Below are positions 16,144 through 25,211 of a DNA stretch of 64,000 bases, piece by piece. Source of the stretch: JAIBDK01 sp965261915 (lineage in GTDB: Bacteria > Pseudomonadota > Gammaproteobacteria > Arenicellales > Poriferihabitantaceae); NCBI GenBank assembly GCA_965261915.1, contig CBDHDW010000013.1:1736001-1800000 (forward strand), written 5' to 3'. The position numbers and the translations under genes are program-made. The notes below the pieces were generated by a model. It was not told the origin of the DNA. It worked only from the letters and a program-made list of their open reading frames with translations, and ran no database searches. The stretch's first letter is position 1; each line of letters begins with the position of its first letter.

Positions 16144-18024
16144 CCCTCATAAGTCATTGATTTATAAAGAAACACAAAAATATCTAGGCACTACAAATGC
16201 CCAGATATTTAAGAATTATATCAATCAGTACAGTGGGTAAGCTGTGGTGGTCGCTTTTAATCCCATCACAGCATAGATTTTTTTTGCTTCTGGATTGATT
16301 TGAGAAGGCATGACATAACGCTGTTTGGTGCGCTTGTGTTTGAACACGCTGTGTTGCACATGAATCAAGGCATTACGGATAACAGCAGGGGATAAGGCCT
16401 TGTGTTGTAGCTTGATTCGATACATTATCTGTCTGATGCAGGCAAAAGCCATGAACGAAATGGCAATGTGGGCACGCACTCTTGAGGGTGTCCAGTGGTA
16501 GATAGGGCGTACTTTTAAGTCGTGTTTAGTGATGCGGAAACTTTCTTCAACCTGCCATAAGCCGCGATAGTGTGATAGCACTTCCTGGTGCGGCGTATCG
16601 GGCAAATTGGTGATGACGCCATGCAGTCCGTCCCAGCGGCTTTCGGCATCAATTTTATCTTGGTTGATACTCAGGCTGGTTTTTCCCTTGATAATCAGAA
16701 ACTTTTTATAGCCGTAGTTATTTAATAAGTCCTTGGGGTTCTGGCTTTTACCGATTTTCTTGATGAGCCGATCGACTGCCTTTTGTCGGTCATGTTGATC
16801 TTTATCCGCACGCTTTGGACAATGTGAGACAATGAGTCGTCTCTTCTTGTGTGTCAGCTCGGCTGCGCTTGATCCGTCTTTGCCAAGCGGCTGATAAGCC
16901 GACTTATCCAATACCCTGGTTTGTAGTGCAGCGGGCAATTGTTTTAGTTTCGCCCCGACGATGTAATAAGCACCCGCCTCATCCAGGGCGCTTAGATTGT
17001 CTTCATTCAGCATGCCTCGATCAGCGACAAAGATCATTTTCCGGACATCATAGCGCGCTTGCATCGTCTGCAAAACGCTGATTAGGCTATGACCCTCGAA
17101 AGTAGCACCAGGGAACACTTCGTAGCCGACCGGCAGACCTTCGCGGGTGACCAGCAAAGCCAGCAATACCTGGGGCTGATTAAATTTACAGTCCTTGCTG
17201 TAGCCATTTTGTTTTAATTCGTCTTCCTTGAAAGACTCAAAATAGAGCGTCGTACAGTCAAAAAACAACACATCCAACGCACCAGATAACAAGGATCGCG
17301 TGCCTTCACAGGTCATCGCTTGCAGCCGGCTGATGGTGTTATCGTCCAGCTGATCCATCATCCGATAAACTTTCTCTAAGGACAAAGAAACGCCAAAGTC
17401 CTGCTCCAGCTGCTGCACACTGCCGCGCTTACTTTTAGGATTGGCAATGCGTGCCATCACACAATGGAACAGGGCTTCTGTGGAGGCACGATACTTCTTT
17501 TGCGGCAACAGGGTATCGAACGACAACTGGCGATAGACCGCGCCATACACCTCATGAATGCCCAGCACCACCCGTTGTTCTTCCACCATCTGCCTCAGGT
17601 CAACATTCAAGGTGGCTTTGGACGATTGAGCTTTTGCTGCTTTCGCCTCAAGCATCTGTTTGGCGACCGTCTCAGGCGGAAACAGGCTGGGCTGATGCTG
17701 GGCTTCAATCTTCGCCTTGACAACCTCGGCCAAAGCCTTCAACTGCGCCAACTCCTCGTCATCCATGGCAATGCCGACATAACGCACAATCTTTTGCTTG
17801 ACCTTATCGCCGACGCGCACGGATGAAACAATCTGAACCGATTGTCTTGGGCTATTGGGTGTCGATTTAACGCGAACGAACATGGGGTGAGTTTACACTG
17901 TGCTATTGCCGAAATCAACACAAATATTAAGATAGGCACTACAAACCAGTTTCTCTACCACCCCCGCGTGTTTATTGGGCTGTGGGCGATCTGCGTGGGG
18001 TGGACCGTCGAAGTCAGGAAAAAG
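16122..18024 (-). mobile_element. IS1634-family element with 21-bp inverted repeat at both sides
   Basis: A perfect 21-bp inverted pair flanks the transposase: 16122-16142 begins TTTTTCCTGACTTCGACGG and its complement is at 18004-18024. These could be the terminal repeats of a 1903-bp element. A second signal complicates this: a direct repeat AGGCACTACAAA at 16176 and 17936, and a strong hairpin at 16166-16212 beside the transposase stop. The right 21-bp copy also falls inside what reads as the end of an IS3 orfA, so the exact boundary is uncertain. Confidence 0.55.
16225..17883 (-). CDS. IS1634-family transposase (552 aa)
   Basis: Large DDE transposase of the IS4 superfamily. It starts MFVRVKSTPNSPRQSVQIV with KQKIVRYVG, typical of IS1634. 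Candidate catalytic residues are Asp in VLFFDCTTLYFES, Asp in IFVADRGMLNEDN and Glu in WQVEESFRITKHDL, followed by the Y..PSRVRAHIAISFMA block. The frame is intact and of normal length for the family. Confidence 0.92.
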   Translation of the reverse strand: MFVRVKSTPNSPRQSVQIVSSVRVGDKVKQKIVRYVGIAMDDEELAQLKALAEVVKAKIEAQHQPSLFPPETVAKQMLEAKAAKAQSSKATLNVDLRQMVEEQRVVLGIHEVYGAVYRQLSFDTLLPQKKYRASTEALFHCVMARIANPKSKRGSVQQLEQDFGVSLSLEKVYRMMDQLDDNTISRLQAMTCEGTRSLLSGALDVLFFDCTTLYFESFKEDELKQNGYSKDCKFNQPQVLLALLVTREGLPVGYEVFPGATFEGHSLISVLQTMQARYDVRKMIFVADRGMLNEDNLSALDEAGAYYIVGAKLKQLPAALQTRVLDKSAYQPLGKDGSSAAELTHKKRRLIVSHCPKRADKDQHDRQKAVDRLIKKIGKSQNPKDLLNNYGYKKFLIIKGKTSLSINQDKIDAESRWDGLHGVITNLPDTPHQEVLSHYRGLWQVEESFRITKHDLKVRPIYHWTPSRVRAHIAISFMAFACIRQIMYRIKLQHKALSPAVIRNALIHVQHSVFKHKRTKQRYVMPSQINPEAKKIYAVMGLKATTTAYPLY

Positions 18025-18064
18025 CCTTGTCGATGCTCGATCGTTTACGCAGTGGGAAGGATGT

Positions 18065-19132
18065 GTGAATAACGTGATTACCCATCGCCCTGCAAGACTG
18101 CCATTGTCGCAAGCGTGCCGTGCGCTGGGACTCAATCGCAGCAGTGTTTATGCGCACAGAAAACGAGCTGACAGTGATCTAGAGCCGCAACGTTCTCGGC
18201 AGTACGCTGTGCAACCAAGAGCACTGAGTGCCGAGGAACGCGCAACGGTAATCGATACGCTGCACAGTGAACCTTATTGTGATCAGCCACCCGCTGAGGT
18301 CTATCACCGCCTGCTTGAGCAGGAGCAATATCTGTGTTCGGTGAGCACCCTGCACCGGCTACTTCGCAGCCTGCAGGAGACCGGTGATCGGCGCAATCAG
18401 CGGCCTGCACAGCACCATGCCATACCGCGGCTGTTAGCCACGGGCCCGCACGATGTTTGGACATGGGATATTACGAAACTGCCGCTGGTGCGACGGGGCA
18501 TCTACTTATCACTATATGTGGTGCTCGACCTGTTCAGCCGCTTTGTCGTGGCCTGGATGGTTTCACGCAAGGAAAATAGCGCGCTAGCCAGGCAGCTGAT
18601 GGACGAGGCCACCACCCGCTATGGTATTGAGCCTGGTCAACTTACCCTACACCAGGATCGTGGTTCACCGATGATCGCTCACGGGTATTTGGACTTGATG
18701 CGAGAATGGGATGTTACCTGTAGCCATAGCCGCCCTCGAGTGAGCAATGATAATGCGTTCAGTGAAAGTCAGTTTAAGACGCAGAAATACCAAGCGGATT
18801 ATCCCGGTCGCTTTGACACGATGTCACACGCGCGGCTCTGGTGTGAAGGTTATTTCCACTGGTACAACTTCAAACACCATCACAGTGGGCTGGCAGGGTT
18901 TACCCCGGAACAGGTCTTTACAGGACGATATCGTGACGTGGTCGAGCAAAAGCAGCGAGCGCTTGATGAACGTTACCGGCAGAACCCCGAACGCTTTGTT
19001 CGAGGACGACCGAGAGCATCATTGCCACCAGCAACAGTGGCAATCAACCCCGTAGAGTCCAGCAATGATGGGACTATGCGTTGCGACCGTGTTAACTTCC
19101 CGACACTCACGGCCGCTGGTTATGTGAAATAG
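18065..19132 (+). CDS. IS3-family transposase orfB (integrase-type)
   Basis: OrfB has an N-terminal helix-turn-helix region (SQACRALGLNRSSVYAHRKR) and the rve catalytic core: Asp in VWTWDITKLPL, Asp in LTLHQDRGSPM, Glu in NDNAFSESQFKT. The C-terminal part, HSGLAGFTPEQVFTGRY, is typical. The likely start is the GTG at 18065, overlapping the stop of a short orfA-like tail in another frame (ALSMLDRLRSGKDV). The open frame extends upstream to 17975. The rest of orfA is missing, replaced by the IS1634 element, so this IS3 copy cannot make the usual OrfAB fusion. The right end lies near 19160-19180. Confidence 0.85.
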   Translation: MNNVITHRPARLPLSQACRALGLNRSSVYAHRKRADSDLEPQRSRQYAVQPRALSAEERATVIDTLHSEPYCDQPPAEVYHRLLEQEQYLCSVSTLHRLLRSLQETGDRRNQRPAQHHAIPRLLATGPHDVWTWDITKLPLVRRGIYLSLYVVLDLFSRFVVAWMVSRKENSALARQLMDEATTRYGIEPGQLTLHQDRGSPMIAHGYLDLMREWDVTCSHSRPRVSNDNAFSESQFKTQKYQADYPGRFDTMSHARLWCEGYFHWYNFKHHHSGLAGFTPEQVFTGRYRDVVEQKQRALDERYRQNPERFVRGRPRASLPPATVAINPVESSNDGTMRCDRVNFPTLTAAGYVK

Positions 19133-19251
19133 ATGTTATCTTTAAAATAACTGTCCATATGAGGTTGACACCTTCCGACTACAGCAAAACTGAACCACGG
19201 AAACTAAACCCGGTAAACCCTGAAAACGGGTCGCATTCCGGTAGGTCTGAT

Positions 19252-19956
19252 CTAACTCGTTAATGCCGCCCTGCAAAGCTCTGCACCCAACAAAGAGACA
19301 CTAAAGCTATTCGTCCCTGTGTAAATTGTATTTGGCGTATCGCCGAAACTAAGGTTCGTTTTAATGTTGCCACCTTTAATGCATCCCTGTCTCATTAGAC
19401 TCAGTAAAGCCACTTCAATCAAATCATCGGCGATTCCAAAGACCGCAACAATTTTTGCCTTGTCAAAAAGCGCTTCATCAAACTTCTTGTCAGCGCGATA
19501 CTTAATCTTTTCTTCATAGCAAGAATGCAACACGCGCAGGTCTAATGGCTCCAATTCTTTCAAAATTGATACATGCTTGCTTTTTACGTCGCCTATAAAG
19601 TTAGGGTCCATCGCGTTTGCCAATAAGTTTGACCAAAGCGTATGCAGTTCATCATCATCTTCAAGTGACGCATTCTCAAAAATGGGTAGTGCAATTTTTG
19701 GAGGTACGGCTCTCGTTGCATCCGCATCCAAGTTAATCCCACGCTTTTCCAAATTGTCTTTCGTTTTTTGTACATGCCTTAGATAAAGCTCAAATCGTTT
19801 AAACTTAATGGCCTTGAATTCACATAATAAGTGCAACACGCCTAAGTCAGTCAAAGGGTACACTCGTACTCTTGAGTTATAACCGAATCTGGTGTTTGAA
19901 CAATTGAAAAAAAGCGGCGTATCTGGTTGATTGGAAGTTACCAAACAATCAAGCAA
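19252..19956 (-). CDS. DUF4393 (Abi-alpha-like) protein, N-terminus possibly replaced
   Basis: The core KIALPIFENASLEDDDELHTLWSNLLANAMDPN followed by SILKELEPLDLRVLHSCYEEK has the pattern of DUF4393, a domain linked to abortive infection (Abi-alpha). The C-terminal third, DLIEVALLSLMRQGCI, also fits. The first 30 or so residues look unlike the family and overlap an IS-derived inverted repeat at 19917-19967, so the native N-terminus may be lost. It stands alone between an IS3 copy and an IS256-like fragment. A phage-defence role is possible but unproven. Confidence 0.6.
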   Translation of the reverse strand: MLDCLVTSNQPDTPLFFNCSNTRFGYNSRVRVYPLTDLGVLHLLCEFKAIKFKRFELYLRHVQKTKDNLEKRGINLDADATRAVPPKIALPIFENASLEDDDELHTLWSNLLANAMDPNFIGDVKSKHVSILKELEPLDLRVLHSCYEEKIKYRADKKFDEALFDKAKIVAVFGIADDLIEVALLSLMRQGCIKGGNIKTNLSFGDTPNTIYTGTNSFSVSLLGAELCRAALTS

Positions 19957-19970
19957 CCAGACACGCCACC

Positions 19971-20197
19971 GTGAGCAAGAATAACATTATTGAATTTGAA
20001 TATCGAGAAGCGAGTACAGATCCATTGAATGAACGGTTACAAGCCGAGACACAGAAACTGATCCACCAAGCGGCGAGGCCGAGCTGTATGCACAACTTGA
20101 GCAGTACGCTGATCGCCGCACCGAGGTTGGCCATGCAACAGGAATAGAATTTAAAGATGGAATCGAGGTGAAAGACGTTGACCCGATCGCCGCTTGA
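19971..20197 (+). pseudogene. IS256-like transposase N-terminal fragment, frameshifted
   Basis: From a GTG start, NNIIEFEYREASTDPLNERL and KLIHQA match the N-terminus of IS256 transposases. A frame change at the GCGGCGAGG stretch then continues as EAELYAQLEQYADRRTE. The frame ends at 20197 and the catalytic region is absent. It is preceded by an imperfect inverted repeat (GCGTATCTGGTTGATTG with its near complement, 19917-19967). The 114 bases after it, up to cobT, show no gene. Confidence 0.5.
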
Positions 20198-20311
20198 TTC
20201 AGAAGCTGAAAACACCAGATTTGACAATAACCTTCCATCTGCACTCATGCTTTACTGGATTGGGAACAACCTGTTTTCTATTACGTTTTATCAGATCAGC
20301 CTCGTCGATCG

Positions 20312-22003
20312 CTATGATTTAAAAAGCAGCTCCAATGCCCTAAAAGCGCTATTACCCAATGTCCCCGTAAGATCCAAAGATATCGAATCCCGAAAGAACT
20401 CATCCATATCCAAAGCAATACCAATAACCTTAAGCTCTAGCATCGCCGAATTCTCTATCGCGCCGGCTACTCGTTTCAGATGTGATTCCAGATAATACTC
20501 AGAATTGTAGTTGCTGGTGGCCGTTTCCATTGGTGCACCATCAGAAATCATAACCAGGCATTTTCTTTGTTCGGTTCGTTGACGAAGCCTGTTCGCTGCC
20601 CAAATCAAAGCTTCTCCATCCAGCCCCTCTCGAAAGTGTATTGGGTTGAGCAAAGAACAAATGGAGTGTCGAGAGCGACGCCAGCTGGTTTCTGCGTCCT
20701 TGTACACAATATGCAGCCGGTCATTTAAGCGGCCGGGATTCTCCGGTTCTCCATTTTTACGCCAAACCTTTATCGATTCTCCCCCGGACCACCCGCCCGT
20801 TGTAAAGCCGAGAATTTCATTTTTAATTCCGGCAAGTTCAAGCGCTCGACTGTATATATCCACTAGCACAGCAACCGCTTCATATCGCTGCCGCTTCATT
20901 GATCCGGAATTATCGATTAGGAAACTCACCACGGTTTCACAACCCGGGATATTTTTCTCTTTCTTGAATATGCGCGTATAACCAGGCTGTGTAACAATTT
21001 GACTTAACCTTCTGCCGTCAATATACCCTTCTTCTTCTGCCTCGTGCCAAGCGGATTGATGAGCCACGGCAAATAACCATTTCAAACGTTGTGCAAGACG
21101 TGGAATACTTACTGCCTGTGCAGCAACTAAAGCATCAAGACGAGTTCTAAGGTCACGTCTTTGTTCCAGCCTGTATAACGTGTCCCCAGTTACCTGCCTG
21201 TCGAACTCCTTACAATAAATCCGGTATCCATCATCATCGATATCATCGAAACTATAAATCTCACCCTCTGCGTTCTCGGATTCAACATAGTTGTCATCCT
21301 CTTCATTTGATGGCGGCAGCAAATTTCGACTTCTCAATGCGGCGAGGTGTTGATCTACCAGATCAACCCCTAAAGATCTGGCTATTTCTTCAATCGCTTC
21401 GGCGATAGAAAGTGCGTGGACGGCGTATTTATCCTGATCGAACCGAGTCTTTTTCAACATAGCCAGATCGTCTCCAATAACCGCTCCAAGTCGAAAACGA
21501 ACTGATTCGATCAAACCCTCAACCGCTTCATCCTGCACACTACCGGTGAGGCGTGTTCGAGCAATCTGCGTGATACTGTAGATAAGCAAACCCAGTTCGT
21601 TTTCCACCAATCCATTACCTCTGGATTGCCGACACCACTGATTAAACGCCTCATCCAGATTGCTTGCAATTCCGCTAAAGCTATCTGGCGACATCGATTC
21701 ACAACGCAGTTGTTCGAGAATCTCGAATACCAGGCGGGCAACCCCTTCTGTTGGGACAAGATCGTCATGCAGGGATTCATCATTAAACACCAGCCGCATG
21801 GCAATTGCATCCGCCACGCCGCGGTTTCTTGCAACCGAATTGGTGAGCACATCAACCGCAAGATGCGGAATTAGAAGCGCTTTGGCCTTACCCTTAACAA
21901 AAAGACGCTGCCGACGATATTCCGCATCGGGGTTTTGCGATAATGCACGGATAGTTGCCGCACAATGACGCTCGATAAGCCGTCTACGAATTTCTTCGCT
22001 CAT
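20312..22003 (-). CDS. cobT: Aerobic cobaltochelatase-type subunit CobT (VWA domain)
   Basis: Its N-terminal acidic region and C-terminal von Willebrand A domain with the MIDAS motif DNSGSM at about residue 363 match CobT, which pairs with the AAA+ protein CobS to drive metal insertion into hydrogenobyrinate diamide by CobN. I chose the ATG at 22003 (MSEEIRRRLIERHCAATIRAL); the open frame continues 41 codons upstream but overlaps cobS. The gene lies 28 bp after cobS and is probably cotranscribed. No cobN is in the window, so CobST could serve a distant CobN or another chelatase-like partner. Confidence 0.88.
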   Translation of the reverse strand: MSEEIRRRLIERHCAATIRALSQNPDAEYRRQRLFVKGKAKALLIPHLAVDVLTNSVARNRGVADAIAMRLVFNDESLHDDLVPTEGVARLVFEILEQLRCESMSPDSFSGIASNLDEAFNQWCRQSRGNGLVENELGLLIYSITQIARTRLTGSVQDEAVEGLIESVRFRLGAVIGDDLAMLKKTRFDQDKYAVHALSIAEAIEEIARSLGVDLVDQHLAALRSRNLLPPSNEEDDNYVESENAEGEIYSFDDIDDDGYRIYCKEFDRQVTGDTLYRLEQRRDLRTRLDALVAAQAVSIPRLAQRLKWLFAVAHQSAWHEAEEEGYIDGRRLSQIVTQPGYTRIFKKEKNIPGCETVVSFLIDNSGSMKRQRYEAVAVLVDIYSRALELAGIKNEILGFTTGGWSGGESIKVWRKNGEPENPGRLNDRLHIVYKDAETSWRRSRHSICSLLNPIHFREGLDGEALIWAANRLRQRTEQRKCLVMISDGAPMETATSNYNSEYYLESHLKRVAGAIENSAMLELKVIGIALDMDEFFRDSISLDLTGTLGNSAFRALELLFKS

Positions 22004-22031
22004 AATCTGGATGATCGAACCCAAAGAAACT

Positions 22032-23027
22032 TCAAGCTTCAATCTGGCTGGCAACAGAGTATTCCAACTCTTCGTTAAAGGTACGTTGATAGTATTCCGC
22101 GATGATAGAACGCTCAGCTTCATCACATTTGTTCAAAAAAGATAGTCTGAAGGCCAATGCGACGTCATGGAAAATCTCGCTATTCTCCGCCCATGAGATT
22201 ACCGTTCGCGGTGACATGACGGTGGAAATATCACCTGACGCAAAACCTTTTCGAGTCAAATTTGCCATCGCTACCATGCGCTCAATAGTTGAATCCTGAT
22301 TGGCGAACGAGGGAACCTGAGCAATAACGATGTGTTTTTCATCCGCTGCAGGCAAATAATTCAGTGCTGTAACAATGTTCCATCTGTCAATTTGCGCCTG
22401 ATTGAGAACCTGTGTCCCATGATACAAACCATTCAGGTTGCCCAGGCCGATAGTGTTAGCGGTGGCAAACAATCTGAATGACGGATGCGGACGGATTACT
22501 TTATTCTGATCAAGTAATGTGAATTTTCCATCTCGTTCGAGAATTCGGTGAATGACAAACATAACGTCGGGTCGACCGGCATCGAACTCATCAAAAATCA
22601 ATGCCACGGGCCGTTGCAATGCCCAGGGGACAATACCCTCCTGAAATTCAGTTATCTGTTTTCCATCGCGCACAACGATGGTATCTCGACCGACCAAATC
22701 CAGACGGCTGATATGTCCATCCAGATTGACACGAACGCAAGGCCAGTTTAAACGAGCGGCGATTTGTTCGATATGAGTTGATTTTCCGGTGCCGTGATAG
22801 CCTTGCACCAATACCCGGCGATTATTCGTAAACCCGGCTAATAACGCCAACGTCACATCGTGATTAAAGTAATAAGCCGTGTCAATTTCCGGAGTGTGAT
22901 CATCTCGTTCAGCAAATGCCTGTACTTGTAAATCGCTGTCGATCCCAAAAACGTCACGCACTGAAACCGTTTGATCCGGGAATTCCAGATAGGTGGGGGG
23001 ACTGTCAGCAGCTGAGTCTGTATTCAT
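22032..23027 (-). CDS. cobS: Aerobic cobaltochelatase-type AAA+ subunit CobS
   Basis: A 331-residue AAA+ ATPase with Walker A GYHGTGKS at residues 76-83, Walker B ALIFDEFDAGRPD at about 141-153, and the CobS hallmarks VSVRDVFGIDSDL and FRLFATANTIGLGNLNGLYHG. MoxR/CobS-type ATPases act with a VWA partner, here the adjacent CobT. The length is normal for CobS. It is the first gene of a two-gene minus-strand operon, divergent from the small membrane-protein gene at 23190. Confidence 0.92.
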   Translation of the reverse strand: MNTDSAADSPPTYLEFPDQTVSVRDVFGIDSDLQVQAFAERDDHTPEIDTAYYFNHDVTLALLAGFTNNRRVLVQGYHGTGKSTHIEQIAARLNWPCVRVNLDGHISRLDLVGRDTIVVRDGKQITEFQEGIVPWALQRPVALIFDEFDAGRPDVMFVIHRILERDGKFTLLDQNKVIRPHPSFRLFATANTIGLGNLNGLYHGTQVLNQAQIDRWNIVTALNYLPAADEKHIVIAQVPSFANQDSTIERMVAMANLTRKGFASGDISTVMSPRTVISWAENSEIFHDVALAFRLSFLNKCDEAERSIIAEYYQRTFNEELEYSVASQIEA

Positions 23028-23189
23028 TATTATGTAATTTAATCAGGTCAATTCCTTTCCACGGATTCTAACGATTTTCAACAACGAAATCTGAGCTATA
23101 TTTGGTTTTCACTATTATCAACGCCATGACACCTAAAGGGAGTGTAAAATCGGGCTTCGCCAAGACAATAATCTCATCTGCTATCCACT

Positions 23190-23627
23190 ATGAAAGTTTT
23201 TCTGTTTGCCTTCATCGCCGCAATTGGAAATGCCTTATTCGTTTACGGACAACGAGGGTCGAATACAGCGGACAATCCATTTTTCTTTCTAACGATAACG
23301 TTGATAGTTTGTATTGCGCTTTTTATTGCCTCAGCACTGATCCATAAAGCACCAATCGATCCAAACTATGTGATGCAGAATTTACGCTTTATCATCATCA
23401 GCGGCATCGGATTTTTTATAACGTTTACCGGTTTTTACTGGCTATACAGCGAGCAAGGCGCAACCAGCTATATCGTCTATGCATTGCTATCGATTCTCAC
23501 CACTTCTATCGGGGTTGGACTGGTCATTTTTCGGGAACCCTATAACAAGTTTCACATAATCTCCGGAGTCCTCGCCGTGAGTGCTATCCTGTTCTACGGC
23601 CTCGGTCAGTCCAAACTGCCGTCTTAG
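23190..23627 (+). CDS. Small DMT/EamA-like membrane protein (145 aa)
   Basis: Five hydrophobic segments are visible: an N-terminal segment from KVFLFAFIAAIGNALFV, LTITLIVCIALFIASALI, FIIISGIGFFITFTGFYWLY, YIVYALLSILTTSIGVGLVIF and HIISGVLAVSAILFYGL. The final REPYNKFHIISGVLAV pattern resembles the end of an EamA domain, so this is probably a half-size drug/metabolite-type transporter that would work as a dimer. The substrate is unknown. It ends 22 bp before ferrochelatase and is probably cotranscribed with it. Confidence 0.65.
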   Translation: MKVFLFAFIAAIGNALFVYGQRGSNTADNPFFFLTITLIVCIALFIASALIHKAPIDPNYVMQNLRFIIISGIGFFITFTGFYWLYSEQGATSYIVYALLSILTTSIGVGLVIFREPYNKFHIISGVLAVSAILFYGLGQSKLPS

Positions 23628-23649
23628 CGGTTTTATTTATACCGACACT

Positions 23650-24609
23650 ATGCCAAAAGGAATCTTGCTTGCAAATCTGGGAACGCCCGATTCGCCTTCT
23701 GTACAGGACGTGCGACGCTATCTTGCCGAGTTTCTTTGGGATCCGCGAGTTATCAAAGTGTGGCGTCCAGCATGGTGGGTTATATTAAATTTTGTCATTC
23801 TCAATACCCGGCCAAAAAAGTCGGCAAAAGCCTACGCGTCAATATGGAGCGATCAAGGGTCTCCACTTCTGGCTATCTCCAGACAACAGAAAGACAAGCT
23901 AGCCGAAGCGATAACGGATGTTCCCATAGAACTGGGTATGCGATACGGAACGCCGTCAATTGAATCTGCTGTACAGGCATTATGCGCACACGATGTCGAT
24001 GAAATATTAGTTTTGCCGTTATATCCACAATTTTCATTTACGACTGCTTCGTCCGTTGAAGATGAAGTGAATCGTGTTGTAAAGAAATTGAATACACCAA
24101 AATTATCCTGCCGCCTGATCAACGACTATCATGACTTTGTTCCTTATATCCGCGCTTTAGCTAAATCCATCCGCAACTTTCAGTCTGAACAGGGCAGCCC
24201 CGATAAGCTCATGTTCTCATTTCACGGCATACCTCAGGAATATGCCGACGACGGCGACCCCTACGCCGAGCAATGCCAGGTTACTGCAACGCTTTTGGCG
24301 CAAGCGCTAAATCTTGCACCTGAACAATGGCAACTGACATTTCAATCAAGATTAGGACCCAAGCAATGGCTTCAGCCCTATACAGATAAAACATTGGAAG
24401 CATGGGGCCATGACGGTATTCAATCGGTTCAGGTGGTCTGCCCAGGATTTAGTGCTGATTGTCTTGAAACACTGGAAGATGTAGCAATGGCAAATCGAGA
24501 GCTATTTCTACAAGCGGGTGGCAAACAATTCCAATATATTCCTTGTTTGAATTCTTCACCTGAGCATATTGAAATGATGAAAAAACTTCTTATCGAAAAT
24601 GGTTTATGA
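23650..24609 (+). CDS. hemH: Ferrochelatase (protohaem synthesis)
   Basis: Inserts Fe2+ into protoporphyrin IX. The start MPKGILLANLGTPDSP is the typical N-terminus. The catalytic His is in MFSFHGIPQEY at about residue 192, followed by DPYAEQC and the conserved LTFQSRLGPKQWLQPYT. The 319 residues match the usual 320. The upstream extension of the open frame to 23581 has no similarity to the family. The stop overlaps the start of cbiX by four bases (ATGA), so the two are translationally coupled. Confidence 0.95.
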   Translation: MPKGILLANLGTPDSPSVQDVRRYLAEFLWDPRVIKVWRPAWWVILNFVILNTRPKKSAKAYASIWSDQGSPLLAISRQQKDKLAEAITDVPIELGMRYGTPSIESAVQALCAHDVDEILVLPLYPQFSFTTASSVEDEVNRVVKKLNTPKLSCRLINDYHDFVPYIRALAKSIRNFQSEQGSPDKLMFSFHGIPQEYADDGDPYAEQCQVTATLLAQALNLAPEQWQLTFQSRLGPKQWLQPYTDKTLEAWGHDGIQSVQVVCPGFSADCLETLEDVAMANRELFLQAGGKQFQYIPCLNSSPEHIEMMKKLLIENGL

Positions 24610-24977
24610 AAACATTAGTCATCATTGCACATGGTAGTCGAAACACCGCTTCTAATAGTGAAATTGAAGACCTGGTTACGCGGCTAAAATTATCTGGTTC
24701 TGATTTTGATCTCGTAGAACACGCATTTCTTGAACTCGCTCAACCCGATATTGGAACAACGCTGGACAGGGTAATAGCGGCTGGCGCACGCGAAATTTTT
24801 GTTTTCCCGTACTTTCTTGCTAAAGGAAATCATGTTGAACGAGATATTCCGGATGAAATGCAGCGGCTCATTAAACAGAGTCCATCAATACGATTTCATA
24901 TGTTGACACATTTCGGTGCCAATGCGAATATCATTTCCCAGATCAACGCCCATATCCAGTCTGAGCTCGGGGAATAG
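24606..24977 (+). CDS. cbiX: Short CbiX-type sirohydrochlorin chelatase
   Basis: A 123-residue single-domain chelatase of the CbiX/SirB family: KTLVIIAHGSRNTASN carries the metal-binding His, and IFVFPYFLAKGNHVERDIP the second conserved His block. The small form would act as a homodimer on sirohydrochlorin, inserting cobalt for B12 or iron for sirohaem. It overlaps hemH by 4 bp. Together with cobST this makes three different tetrapyrrole-chelatase systems within 5 kb. Confidence 0.85.
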   Translation: MKTLVIIAHGSRNTASNSEIEDLVTRLKLSGSDFDLVEHAFLELAQPDIGTTLDRVIAAGAREIFVFPYFLAKGNHVERDIPDEMQRLIKQSPSIRFHMLTHFGANANIISQINAHIQSELGE

Positions 24978-25211
24978 CCTCAATTGTTCTGCGTCGTCAG
25001 AATCCTCCCAATATAAACATCCGCGAATATCCACAAACCCTGATTTTTTTCGCAGTATTAACTTTTTCACGATCAATTTCGATTATCATTTATTTTTTCA
25101 ATGATAGAGATTGAAGAATACATCAATTACACCATTGAAAATTAGCCACCGTTGGAACAAGATTCGCACCCTGTTTTTAACCCATTTAACTTTAAATTTT
25201 AGGTATTTAGC

